DNA from: CAYJUM01 sp964478915
GTDB lineage: Bacteria > Nitrospirota > Nitrospiria > Nitrospirales > Nitrospiraceae
NCBI GenBank assembly: GCA_964478915.1
Contig: CAYZKG010000041.1
Span: 1 to 19,823 of the forward strand
Reading direction: 5' to 3'
Length of the DNA stretch: 19,823 nt
Shown here: positions 1 to 6,207 of the stretch, piece by piece
Position numbering within the stretch: the stretch's first letter is position 1
Layout: each line of letters opens with the position of its first letter
Position numbers and translations under genes: made by a program
The notes under the pieces: generated by a model
Told to the model about the DNA's origin: nothing
Database searches by the model: none
Seen by the model: only the letters and a program-made list of their open reading frames with translations

Positions 1-23
1 AGTGACTGGCAAGAGGGTGGAAC

Positions 24-37
24 CGCGAGACGTGAGG
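24..37 (+). repeat. Short heptad repeat, two units
   Basis: Two adjacent 7-bp units, CGCGAGA and CGTGAGG, of the same kind as the longer heptad arrays elsewhere in the window. They lie downstream of the 30-aa membrane protein gene. I see no gene in bases 1-109. Too short to be sure alone; listed because the same unit recurs at six other places. Confidence 0.35.
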
Positions 38-109
38 GGGCTCAGGAAGTCGGGTGGAAGGCGTTAGGCCTTGAGCAGGCCGAGTCGGAAGCCACCGTGG
101 AAGAAGCTC

Positions 110-202
110 TCAGTGGCGACGGTGCGTGCGCCAGTAGGTCACCGATGCGCCAATGACACCGATGATCAGCACAACCAAGAAGACCTGTTCGATAAAGGTC
201 AT
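110..202 (-). CDS. 30-aa single-pass membrane microprotein
   Basis: A very short ORF of 30 codons. Its ATG overlaps the TGA of the 61-aa gene in the arrangement ATGA (199-202), which implies translational coupling. The product starts MTFIEQ, continues with one hydrophobic stretch (about residues 7-21, rich in V, L and I) and ends in a basic tail RTHRRH, so it should insert as a single transmembrane helix with a positively charged C-terminus. No family recognised. It may be a subunit or regulator of the adjacent 61-aa membrane protein. The main support is the start/stop overlap and the clean membrane-protein design; the length alone would not justify a call. Confidence 0.55.
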   Translation of the reverse strand: MTFIEQVFLVVLIIGVIGASVTYWRTHRRH

Positions 203-384
203 GGCCGATCTCCTTCAAGCCAGTAAGCCCAGAAGTAAAATGCACACACAGCAAGGAACCCGAGCACAGCAAGCAGCCAGGAATGTTGACCGGTCACCCA
301 GGGGCTCACAACGGTAATCAGCGCGATACCTTTCGCGAGGTCATAGAGAAACTTGGCGGCACTCTCACGCTGCCGGCTGTTCAT
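199..384 (-). CDS. 61-aa two-helix membrane protein
   Basis: Small protein with start at an internal ATG (384), giving the product MNSRQRESAAKFLYDLAKG followed by two hydrophobic stretches: roughly residues 19-31 and 37-54, the second ending WAYWLEGDRP. The reading frame is open further upstream to 567, but that extension has no protein character and runs through the 7-bp repeat array, so I rejected it. The hydrophilic N-terminal helix followed by a membrane hairpin resembles small uncharacterised membrane proteins encoded beside toxin-antitoxin loci. It overlaps the 30-aa gene by 4 bp. Function unknown. The Shine-Dalgarno site is weak. Confidence 0.6.
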   Translation of the reverse strand: MNSRQRESAAKFLYDLAKGIALITVVSPWVTGQHSWLLAVLGFLAVCAFYFWAYWLEGDRP

Positions 385-469
385 GGACGTGCGTAACGAT
401 AACGCAGAACAATGGAAAAAGCTAGCGCGATTCGGCCTGGGGCAGTTTGTGGCGGTGGGAGATGAGGCA

Positions 470-525
470 GTGATGGGTGACCAGTGATAAGTGACGAGTG
501 ACGCGCGAACGGTGACGGGCGGCGA
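470..525 (+). repeat. Tandem degenerate heptad array (about 8 units)
   Basis: Between vapC and the 61-aa membrane gene, eight consecutive 7-bp units are in strict phase, starting GTGATGG at 470 and including GTGACCA, GTGATAA, GTGACGA and GTGACGC. The first four positions are nearly invariant GTGA and the last three vary. The array decays at its right end. No coding sense. It is the longest of the heptad loci in this window. Confidence 0.7.
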
Positions 526-551
526 ACGGGAAATGCGGCGAGATGGAAAAG

Positions 552-959
552 TTATCTGATCAGCCACCGGATCTTGATGAGGCGTTCGACGGCCCGGAAC
601 TCCCGATCGTTAGTGAGCACGGTTCCGTTGACACGCTGGGCTGTCGCCACGCAGAAGGCGTCGGCGTAGGAGACGGCATGCGCGCTTTTAATCTCGGCCG
701 CCGCCCGCACCAGCGGGTGATCCACGGGAACCAGCTCAAGAGGCAACTGCTCCAGCAGCCGCAGGGCCTCGTCCGCCTTGGCCGCCCCGACCCGGCGCTT
801 GATGATGTAGAAGAATTCTCCCCAGTTGATCCAGTTGAGGAAAGCCCGCGTGCGCGCTTTCTCCTGCTCGTAGAGAGCCGCTTGCACGCGCCGCCAGCCC
901 GGTTCTTTGTGAAACAAGGCAACGAGCGCGAAACTATCGAGGACGAGCTTTTCGCTCAC
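552..959 (-). CDS. vapC: VapC-type PIN-domain ribonuclease toxin
   Basis: 135-aa PIN-domain protein, the usual length for VapC. The four acidic metal-binding residues are visible: D8 (VLDSFAL), E48 (NWGEFFY), D100 (SYADAFC) and D118 (LTNDREF). VapC toxins are Mg2+-dependent endoribonucleases that cut tRNA or rRNA and are neutralised by VapB. I chose the GTG at 959 rather than the in-frame GTG at 983 because a GGGAGG Shine-Dalgarno lies about 9 bp upstream of 959 and would be inside the gene if the longer start were used. The start lies within the last codons of the antitoxin gene (26-bp overlap), so the two are translationally coupled. Residue motifs are all intact, so the toxin is probably active. 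Confidence 0.85.
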   Translation of the reverse strand: MSEKLVLDSFALVALFHKEPGWRRVQAALYEQEKARTRAFLNWINWGEFFYIIKRRVGAAKADEALRLLEQLPLELVPVDHPLVRAAAEIKSAHAVSYADAFCVATAQRVNGTVLTNDREFRAVERLIKIRWLIR

Positions 960-1185
960 GGCGGATTTCCTCCCGATGCTCACGGCGGAGATCAGCCGTC
1001 AGTGAGAAGTGCCCTGTGAGAAAGCCGGTGGCGGCCGCGATTGGATCGGGTGGAACGGGCGAGAGGACCAATCGCCCCTCTTCTTCGGCCAAGTGGACTC
1101 TCGCGCCCGGCTTCAAGCCGAGCTTGCGGCGAAGAATCTTGGGGATCAGAACCTGACCCTTTTCAGAGAGTTGGGTAATGGACAT
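934..1185 (-). CDS. vapB: VapB-type AbrB/MazE-fold antitoxin
   Basis: 83-aa protein beginning MSITQLSEKGQVLIPKILRR, the hallmark of the AbrB/MazE swapped-hairpin DNA-binding domain (about residues 1-45). The charged C-terminal tail (about 60-83, many R and E) would wrap the VapC active site. In this family the antitoxin both neutralises the toxin and represses the operon. The start at 1185 has a GGAGG 7 bp upstream, which decides it over the in-frame upstream start at 1218. Overlaps vapC by 26 bp. A promoter with a dyad that could be the VapB operator sits immediately upstream. Confidence 0.85.
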   Translation of the reverse strand: MSITQLSEKGQVLIPKILRRKLGLKPGARVHLAEEEGRLVLSPVPPDPIAAATGFLTGHFSLTADLRREHREEIRRERKARPR

Positions 1186-1208
1186 AAGAATTCCTCCAGT
1201 TTTGAGAA

Positions 1209-1237
1209 ATTCTAACATATTGGAAATTCGTGTGCAA
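1209..1237 (-). promoter_or_regulatory. vapBC promoter with candidate operator dyad
   Basis: On the minus strand TTGCAC (1232-1237), a 17-bp spacer and TAGAAT (1209-1214) form a good housekeeping-type promoter, with a leader of about 20 nt to the vapB start. An imperfect inverted repeat, GGAAATT (1222-1228) and AATTCC (1236-1241), overlaps the -35 element. Autoregulation through such a dyad is usual for vapBC. Confidence 0.6.
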
Positions 1238-1392
1238 TTCCCATGTTCTGTCCCCCAAAGCTGGGTGTGTCGGTGTCCGTTCCCTGGGACGAGTGTGTGC
1301 GGCGCTCCGTGATCGCGCTGCCTTGCAGGAAGCGCCGCGCGGCCTGACAGGGATGATGCTTCGCTACGCCTGCCGGTTGCCAGCGGAGGTTG

Positions 1393-1971
1393 TTACTGGG
1401 CGTACGGAGGGGCGTTGCCGGGCTTCCATTTGATGCTGCAGCCGATGCTGGGCTTTTGGTTGCTGTCCACGGGCTTGCCGGCGAGCAGCGCGTTGATCGC
1501 CGCACGAAGATCGCGGCCCGTTACGGGGAGACGATTGCTCGGCCGGCTCTCATCGAGCTGCCCTCGATAGACCAGGCGCCGCTAGGCGTCAAACAGATAG
1601 AAGTCCGGGGTGCAGGCGGCGTGGAACGCCTTCGTGACCTCTTGGGTCTCATCGAAGCACAGGGGGAAATGAAAGTGGAGGCGTTGGGCCATCTCCTTGA
1701 GCCGTTCCGGCGCGTCGTCGGGATAGTGCGCCGGATCGTTGCTGCTGATGCCGATGATGCCAAGCCCTGTGTCCGCGTAATCCTGTCCAAGCTTGGCGAT
1801 CTCGTGCTGGACGTGCTGCACATAGGGACAGTGCCGGCACAGGAACATGACCAGCAAGGCGGCCTTTCCGGTAAACGAGTCGAGCGAGTGGACCTGACCG
1901 CTCACGACATCACGCAACGCAAACGGGGGAGCGGGTGTTCCGAGCGGGAGCATCACCGACGCCACTGCCAT
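1393..1971 (-). pseudogene. Thioredoxin/peroxiredoxin-like protein gene with an in-frame TAG
   Basis: Reading from ATG at 1971 (GAGGTG Shine-Dalgarno just upstream), the protein shows the AhpC/TSA-redoxin fold of the PRX-like1 group: MAVASVMLPLGTPAPPF, the thiol motif CRHCPYVQHVQHE, GIIGISSNDPAHYPDD and CTPDFYLFDA. Codon 130 is then TAG (1582-1584). The same frame continues with family-like sequence for 62 codons, RRLVYRGQLDESRP to SIGCSIKWKPGN, ending at TAA (1393-1395). With the TAG read through, the length is 192 aa, normal for this family. So one base change (for example CAG to TAG) or a sequencing error near the scaffold gap interrupts an otherwise intact gene. Intact relatives are presumed thiol-disulphide or peroxide reductases. 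Nothing suggests programmed recoding of TAG. Confidence 0.8.
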
Positions 1972-1980
1972 AGGCACCTC

Positions 1981-2080
1981 NNNNNNNNNNNNNNNNNNNN
2001 NNNNNNNNNNNNNNNNNNNNNNNNNNNNNNNNNNNNNNNNNNNNNNNNNNNNNNNNNNNNNNNNNNNNNNNNNNNNNNNN
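1981..2080. other. Assembly gap of 100 N
   Basis: Exactly 100 unknown bases, the usual placeholder for a gap of unspecified size. The apparent ORFs that read through it are artefacts. It cuts the 3' part of the small gene starting at 2280; the thioredoxin-like gene begins 10 bp from its other edge. Confidence 0.98.
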
Positions 2081-2280
2081 CCTTCCAGCAGGAAATCGAC
2101 GAAGTCCCGCGCGCCGTTGTAAGCCCGCTCCAGGTCCCGATGGTTCTTATGGTAGACGCCGCGGTCGGCGAGCGCCTGGCGAAACTCTTTCAGCGCGTCT
2201 TCCAACACTCGCTTCATCGGAATTTCGTCTGTCGGGTCCCTCCATAATTTCCCCTTGCCAGGTTTGACGCTCGCCATCAT
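2081..2280 (-). CDS. Unknown small protein, C-terminus lost in gap
   Basis: 66 visible residues beginning MMASVKPGKGKLWRDPTDEI, preceded by GAGGTG about 3 bp before the first ATG. The second half looks helical and mixed-charge (FRQALADRGVYHKNHRDLER, then ARDFVDFLLE). No signal peptide or membrane segment. It starts 34 bp after the thiamine-binding protein gene on the same strand, so it is probably in the operon that begins with the Met8-like gene. No family recognised. The stop codon lies in the unsequenced gap. Confidence 0.6.
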
Positions 2281-2314
2281 CGCACCTCACGCCGTATGCC
2301 CACAGCATTGGGAA

Positions 2315-2623
2315 CTAGGTGTTCAGCTTGCGCCTCAGGCGCTTTTCCACGCTGGCCACTTTGCCGGTCAGCCGGCCGGTGTGCCCCTTGCGGTAATCCA
2401 CCTTGATCGTGCAGGAAATCCGGTTGCAGTCCCGTTTCATCCGCTCATAGCATTGCTTTACGACGCCGAACACGTCATCCCACTCCCCCTCCAGGACGGT
2501 GCCCATGGGATTGAGGCGGTACGCGTGCCCGCTCTTGTCGATGATCTCCAGCGATCGCGCCACGTACTTGCCGACGCTCTCGCCTTTGCCGAGCGGCGAC
2601 ATGCTGAATTCCAGCAAGACCAT
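2315..2623 (-). CDS. MTH1187-family thiamine-binding protein
   Basis: 102-aa protein of the MTH1187/YkoF-like family (thiamine_BP, formerly DUF77), ferredoxin-like fold. Recognisable features are the start MVLLEFSMSPLGKGESVGKYV, then HAYRLNPMGTVLEGEWDDVF and the central CYERMKRDC segment. Family members bind thiamine or related pyrimidines in the cytoplasm; their physiological role is poorly fixed. Length is normal. The ATG lies 6 bp after the TAG of the upstream Met8-like gene, and its GGAGGG Shine-Dalgarno overlaps the last codons of that gene, so the two are coupled. Confidence 0.85.
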   Translation of the reverse strand: MVLLEFSMSPLGKGESVGKYVARSLEIIDKSGHAYRLNPMGTVLEGEWDDVFGVVKQCYERMKRDCNRISCTIKVDYRKGHTGRLTGKVASVEKRLRRKLNT

Positions 2624-2629
2624 GGGTCC

Positions 2630-3259
2630 CTACCCTCCACGTTTGTCCGACCAGGCCTTGGGATAGTCGATGCGCCCGGTCAGTTTGAATTCCCCGACGG
2701 CCTCCCGCAGGAGCGCCTGTCGCCGCTCGAATTCCGGCTCGGCTTGCTGCGCTTCCTCCCGAAGCCCGGCCAGCCAGTCCACGAACGCCCGGAACTCGTC
2801 GGTATCAAAGAGCCGCCCGAGGTCTTCCCGAAGCCGTGAGGACAGCGCCGGCGCCACCCCGCTCGTGCTGATGGCCAGCCGCAGATGGCCGGAGCCGACC
2901 ACCGCCGGCATGAGGCAATTCGAGGCGTCCGGCTGATCGCTGGAGCAGAGCAGAAACCGCTCCTTCTGGGCCAGATCATAGAGGGATTTCGAGAAGGCCG
3001 GATCATCCCGCAAGGTATTGAGCACCAGCATCGCCCCCTGCGCATCGGTCTCCCGAAACCGTCTTGCCCGGTGAATGATCTTGGCGGCGGCGGCCAGTTT
3101 CCGCAGCGTGTCGTTCAGCGCGGGGCTGACGACCGTCACTTTCGCCCCGGCATTCAAGAGGCGTTGCACTCTGTCGGCCGCTTCGTCGTCCCCGCCCAGG
3201 ACCACACAGGTGCGGCTCCTCACATCCAGCGACACTTGGAATCCCGGATTGGCAGCCAT
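2630..3259 (-). CDS. Precorrin-2 dehydrogenase / sirohydrochlorin ferrochelatase-like (Met8/CysG-N/SirC)
   Basis: 209-aa bifunctional-type enzyme of sirohaem and haem-d1 synthesis, oxidising precorrin-2 with NAD+ and possibly inserting iron. The NAD-binding Rossmann start is TCVVLGGDDEAADRVQRLL (about residues 18-36), a variant of the usual GGGxVAxRK signature. The later CysG-N signature is CSSDQPDASNCLMPAVV followed by LRLAISTSGVAPALSSRLRE. The C-terminal helical domain is present. There is no uroporphyrinogen methyltransferase domain, so this is the stand-alone form. RBS GGGAGG is 4-5 bp upstream. First gene of an operon with the thiamine-binding protein; good promoter upstream. Confidence 0.85.
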   Translation of the reverse strand: MAANPGFQVSLDVRSRTCVVLGGDDEAADRVQRLLNAGAKVTVVSPALNDTLRKLAAAAKIIHRARRFRETDAQGAMLVLNTLRDDPAFSKSLYDLAQKERFLLCSSDQPDASNCLMPAVVGSGHLRLAISTSGVAPALSSRLREDLGRLFDTDEFRAFVDWLAGLREEAQQAEPEFERRQALLREAVGEFKLTGRIDYPKAWSDKRGG

Positions 3260-3294
3260 ACGTCCTCCCTCGATCGACAGATTCGTCGCCTCGG

Positions 3295-3324
3295 ATGATA
3301 CCTCAGGATTTTAAGCACTGTAAA
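3295..3324 (-). promoter_or_regulatory. Promoter for the Met8-like operon
   Basis: Minus-strand TTTACA (3319-3324), 18-bp spacer, TATCAT (3295-3300), each 5 of 6 to the sigma-70 consensus, about 35 bp before the ATG at 3259. It is divergent from the promoter of the CcmI-domain gene. Confidence 0.6.
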
Positions 3325-3349
3325 CCGCCGGCCTCGCGATCGCGTCCGG

Positions 3350-3378
3350 TTGTTGTCCGCCGGGACACACAGTATAAT
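3350..3378 (+). promoter_or_regulatory. Promoter for the CcmI-domain gene
   Basis: Plus-strand TTGTTG (3350-3355), 17-bp spacer and a perfect TATAAT (3373-3378), giving a leader of about 45 nt to the GTG at 3432. Confidence 0.6.
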
Positions 3379-3431
3379 GTCGCCCGCTTTGCAGCATTGT
3401 GGTCTCACCGTTCCGGCACGAAAGGAAAGCA

Positions 3432-3884
3432 GTGGCCCAGTACTCGATAAGCGTGGCGGCGGCGGCAGGCGGGATCATCGCGGTGGCGGCGCTGGCCGCC
3501 TACCTGGGTTTGGCGCACGGCTGCGAGGGACCGGGAAGCCAAGGGGTCATCGCCGGTCGCATCACCATCACCCCGGAACTGGCCGCCAGTGTCTCGCCGA
3601 ACGACGTCCTGTTCGTGATCGTGCGCCGCCCGCAGGGGCCGCCCCGTCCCATTGCGGTGAAACGGATCGACGGTCCTCAGTTTCCGGTGACGTTCCAGAT
3701 GACGAACGACGACGTGATGGTGCAGGGCACGGAGCTGAAAGGCATGGTGGACATCGTGGCGCGCGTCGACAAGGATGGTCGCGCCGGCCCGCCTCAAAGC
3801 GGTGATCTGGAAGGGCAGTTCGCGAAAAACCCCACCCTCGTCGGCGCCCGCGACGTGGAGATCGTCATCGACAAGAGGTACTGA
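3432..3884 (+). CDS. Membrane-anchored stand-alone CcmI C-terminal-domain protein
   Basis: 150-aa protein. I chose GTG at 3432, with AAGGA 5 bp upstream, because it places the hydrophobic segment (about residues 8-29) near the N-terminus; a Cys at 31 (AHGC) could be a weak lipobox. The rest matches the C-terminal periplasmic domain of CcmI/CycH: GRITITPELAASV, NDVLFVIVRRPQGPPRPIAV, LPVTF-like FPVTFQM, and PQSGDLEGQF with GARDVEIVIDKRY. In CcmI that domain works with the apocytochrome chaperone function of c-type cytochrome maturation, but here the TPR part is absent. It may serve cytochrome c maturation or bind another partner. Ends 5 bp from the convergent HNH gene. Confidence 0.7.
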   Translation: MAQYSISVAAAAGGIIAVAALAAYLGLAHGCEGPGSQGVIAGRITITPELAASVSPNDVLFVIVRRPQGPPRPIAVKRIDGPQFPVTFQMTNDDVMVQGTELKGMVDIVARVDKDGRAGPPQSGDLEGQFAKNPTLVGARDVEIVIDKRY

Positions 3885-3889
3885 CGCGC

Positions 3890-4435
3890 TTAGGAGGACT
3901 CAGGGTCGGCATCCAGCTCCACATTCCAGTACAGGTAGTCGCGCCAGCTCTGCGGCGCGTTACGGATGCCGATGGTGATGGTGATGACAGGGTTCCACTT
4001 GGGCTTGAACGGCTTCCGGATCAGGCGCATGCCGGCTTCCTCCGGCAGGCGGCCGCTCTTCTTGTTGTTGCAGCGCCAGCACGCGGTCACGATGTTCTCC
4101 CACGTCTTCTTGCCCCCCTTGGCGATGGGGAAGACATGGTCGAACGTCAGGTCTTCGCTCCGGAACTTCTGGCTGCAGTACTGGCACCTATATCCGTCGC
4201 GCGTGAAGATATTAATCCGCGAGAATTTCACCGCCCGGTGGCTGTCCTTCAACCGGACCAGTTTCAGTAAGCGCATGACGGCCGGCAGCTTGATCGAGAT
4301 CGAGACGCCGTGGATATCCCGATCGTAGACCTCCAGGACCTCCACCTTCCCCTGCCAGAGCAGCGTGATGGCTTTCTGCCAGTGGACAACCCGCAGCGGC
4401 TCATAGGTGGAGTTCAGCAATAGCGTGAGTTCCAT
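3890..4435 (-). CDS. HNH endonuclease family protein
   Basis: 181-aa protein of the common HNH_5-type family. The N-terminal part begins MELTLLLNSTYEPLRVVHWQ, typical of this group. The nuclease core has a zinc knuckle, C84xxC87 (YRCQYC) and C119xxC122 (ACWRCNN), around D99-H100 (TFDHVFPIAKGG) and N114. Metal-dependent DNA nicking is expected from the fold; these proteins are widespread on chromosomes and their role is unknown, so this is not by itself evidence of a mobile element. An AAGGAGG lies too far upstream (16 bp); a closer GAGAGG (11 bp) may serve. A weak promoter (TTGATT-N17-CATACA, 4489-4517) precedes it. Confidence 0.85.
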   Translation of the reverse strand: MELTLLLNSTYEPLRVVHWQKAITLLWQGKVEVLEVYDRDIHGVSISIKLPAVMRLLKLVRLKDSHRAVKFSRINIFTRDGYRCQYCSQKFRSEDLTFDHVFPIAKGGKKTWENIVTACWRCNNKKSGRLPEEAGMRLIRKPFKPKWNPVITITIGIRNAPQSWRDYLYWNVELDADPESS

Positions 4436-4546
4436 AGCCTGTTCCGCCTCTCCTCCTTATCTAAAATCCGCGTTTCGTTAGGGGGTAGTGTATGACACAA
4501 TCACCGTATAAAATCAAGCCCTTCTAAGAGCCTTTGTCTTGAGGTT

Positions 4547-4858
4547 ATGGGTCGATTGATCACGGTTGCCAAGCTCGCCGACCTGCCGGCCGGCGAATGT
4601 CTGTCTGTCGAGGTCGAAGGCCTCGGCATCGCGGTCTTCAACGTGGCCGGAACGATCTATGCCACAGACAACACCTGCCCGCACGCCGGAGGACCGCTGG
4701 GCGAGGGCACGCTCTTTGGCCACATCGTCGAATGCCCGTGGCATGGCTGGCGCTACGACGTCCGCACCGGAGAGCGGCCGGCAAATCCGGAATTCAAGGT
4801 CGCCTGCTTCCCGGTCGAAATCGAGGGAGGCCTGATCAAGATTCGGGTCCCGGACTAG
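4547..4858 (+). CDS. Small Rieske [2Fe-2S] protein
   Basis: 103-aa soluble Rieske-type protein, similar in size to the ferredoxin component of ring-hydroxylating dioxygenases and to NirD. Cluster ligands are C44-x-H46 (NTCPHAGGPLGEG) and C63-xx-H66 (VECPWHGWRYD). The start ATG has GAGG close upstream. It would carry single electrons in the cytoplasm. No oxygenase or nitrite reductase is adjacent, so the partner is unknown. Its TAG and the stop of the convergent membrane protein gene share the palindrome CTAG at 4855-4858. Confidence 0.85.
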   Translation: MGRLITVAKLADLPAGECLSVEVEGLGIAVFNVAGTIYATDNTCPHAGGPLGEGTLFGHIVECPWHGWRYDVRTGERPANPEFKVACFPVEIEGGLIKIRVPD

Positions 4859-5346
4859 AGGGCGGGCCGGGGAACCTCCCCCGGCTCGGGTGGCATCAGG
4901 TCCATCGCCGGCAAGGAAATCGCTTGAACCGATCGCTTCGCCAGGTCCGCCCGCCAGACATACTCTCGCTCAAACCACTGCTTGGTCCCCTGCTCGCGGA
5001 TGATCACCCGCACAAGGTAGATGTCTTCCGCCTGCCGCTCCACCCGCCACTCGCCGAGACGAACGCCCTGCCCCTGGACGGCCATGGCACGTACCCGGCC
5101 GCTGACCGCCTGTAAGAGCGTCGGGGCTTGCAGGGCCCGGTGCGTCTGGACCAGCGCCATGGCGTCAGCGGCTCGCGCATCGGCCATGGGGTTCAGGCTC
5201 GCCGGCTTCCACAGCCAATAGGCGATCCCGCCGGCGATCAGGAGGCCGATGACCACGGCGTGCACGACACGGCTGACCGAAGAGGAGGACTCAGCGTAAC
5301 TGGTCGTCTCTGGCGTGAGTGGTGAGGGCTTATCGTCGGAACCCAC
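4855..5346 (-). CDS. Membrane-anchored protein of unknown function
   Basis: 163-aa protein starting with GTG (5346). A polar Ser/Thr-rich N-terminus is followed by one transmembrane helix (about residues 27-46, ending AYWLWKP) and a C-terminal domain of about 110 residues that should be periplasmic. That domain holds the segment LGEWRVERQAEDIYLVRVIIREQG and looks like a small mixed alpha/beta fold. It overlaps the end of the upstream DUF4124 protein gene by 17 bp, so the two are likely co-translated and may act together in the envelope. No family recognised. Confidence 0.75.
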   Translation of the reverse strand: MGSDDKPSPLTPETTSYAESSSSVSRVVHAVVIGLLIAGGIAYWLWKPASLNPMADARAADAMALVQTHRALQAPTLLQAVSGRVRAMAVQGQGVRLGEWRVERQAEDIYLVRVIIREQGTKQWFEREYVWRADLAKRSVQAISLPAMDLMPPEPGEVPRPAL

Positions 5347-6100
5347 TGCGAGTCTTGCCTATGCGGGGACCTGGGTGAAAAGTGGCCACACGGGCCGGGA
5401 CAGCAGCGATTACCGGGATCGCCGGCGGCCGGGAATAGATCCGCTCCAGCAGGGCGTGCTGCTCGCGCATGATCTGATCGTACACCGGATTCCCGGAAGT
5501 CGGCGGCAACGGTGAGAGCGAACGATGGTACACCATATCGCCGTGCCGTTGCGGTCCCGTCATGACGGCCACAAGAGTCTGGACCAACGCTTGGTTTTGC
5601 GCCAGGAACTGCTTGAAGGCCAGAATCGGCGAGGTCGCGTCGCGGTGGCACCAGAATCCGGACACCGCCCCTGCGCCCAGGTACACGGGCACGACGAACG
5701 GCACCCAGACGTATTGAGGCTTGACCGGCTCGGCCGGCGCGTCCAGGAGCACTTCCGGCAGGCCGAGTTCAGCAGGATCAATCGGCTCGACACGTTGCGC
5801 CGACCAATGCGGAGACGGCATGGGGTCCGGCTCCGCCAGGATATCCTCCGCATACGGGTCCATCGAGGCGGCGGCTCGAGCCATGCGAACAGCATGGTCT
5901 TGTGGAGAAGGCGGCGGGCTGTCTTTGAACTGATAGACCGCGACGGGCCCGCGACTCGTGGCCGGCGGGATCCGACCAGGATTGTCGGTCAGAACCATCA
6001 TGCCGGAGGAGTCGGTCCAACTATAAAATTCCCCGGCACCCGCGGCGCCGGCTGGCGCCAGCACAGCAAGGATGGCCAGGAGAATAGTATGGACTCTCAT
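5330..6100 (-). CDS. Exported DUF4124-domain protein
   Basis: 256-aa protein with a signal peptide (MRVHTILLAILAVLAPAGAAGA, cut near residue 22) followed at once by a DUF4124-like motif, EFYSWTDSSGMMVLTDNPG, seen in many secreted bacterial proteins whose role is unknown. A proline-rich middle (about 45-130) leads to a hydrophobic stretch (VWVPFVVPVYLGAGAVSGFW, about 131-150) and a basic C-terminus. The ATG at 6100 lies only 6 bp after a predicted -10 element, so its mRNA may be leaderless. Overlaps the downstream membrane protein gene. Confidence 0.75.
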   Translation of the reverse strand: MRVHTILLAILAVLAPAGAAGAGEFYSWTDSSGMMVLTDNPGRIPPATSRGPVAVYQFKDSPPPSPQDHAVRMARAAASMDPYAEDILAEPDPMPSPHWSAQRVEPIDPAELGLPEVLLDAPAEPVKPQYVWVPFVVPVYLGAGAVSGFWCHRDATSPILAFKQFLAQNQALVQTLVAVMTGPQRHGDMVYHRSLSPLPPTSGNPVYDQIMREQHALLERIYSRPPAIPVIAAVPARVATFHPGPRIGKTRSGFRR

Positions 6101-6106
6101 ACTCTA

Positions 6107-6136
6107 AGCATATTCGCGAGGGTAGCTTGAAGTCAA
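6107..6136 (-). promoter_or_regulatory. Promoter giving a possibly leaderless transcript
   Basis: Minus-strand TTGACT (6131-6136), 18-bp spacer, TATGCT (6107-6112). The ATG of the DUF4124 gene begins 6 bp after the -10, close to the expected transcription start. Confidence 0.5.
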
Positions 6137-6149
6137 CGACGCTCCCTTC

Positions 6150-6179
6150 TTGTAACCATGGAACCCGATGTGGTACAAA
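6150..6179 (+). promoter_or_regulatory. Promoter for the GGCT-like gene
   Basis: Plus-strand TTGTAA (6150-6155), 18-bp spacer, TACAAA (6174-6179); leader about 22 nt to the GTG at 6208. Confidence 0.4.
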
Positions 6180-6207
6180 TGCCCAGCCCTGCGTGAGCAT
6201 TTAGCCA

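Noticed and set aside
470..525. CRISPR array
   Set aside because: Units are 7 bp with no spacers; no cas genes are present.
1582..1584. Programmed read-through of TAG, for example as pyrrolysine
   Set aside because: No supporting element is visible, the family has no special residue at that position, and a point change or sequencing error is simpler.
1390..2247. 285-codon plus-strand frame through the N run
   Set aside because: It depends on unknown bases and is opposite the thioredoxin-like gene.
1582..2280. A 232-codon minus-strand protein spanning the gap
   Set aside because: It joins two unrelated genes through 100 placeholder N; each has its own start and Shine-Dalgarno site.
3890..4435. 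HNH gene as a group I/II intron or homing endonuclease
   Set aside because: It is not inside another gene and belongs to a common free-standing chromosomal family.
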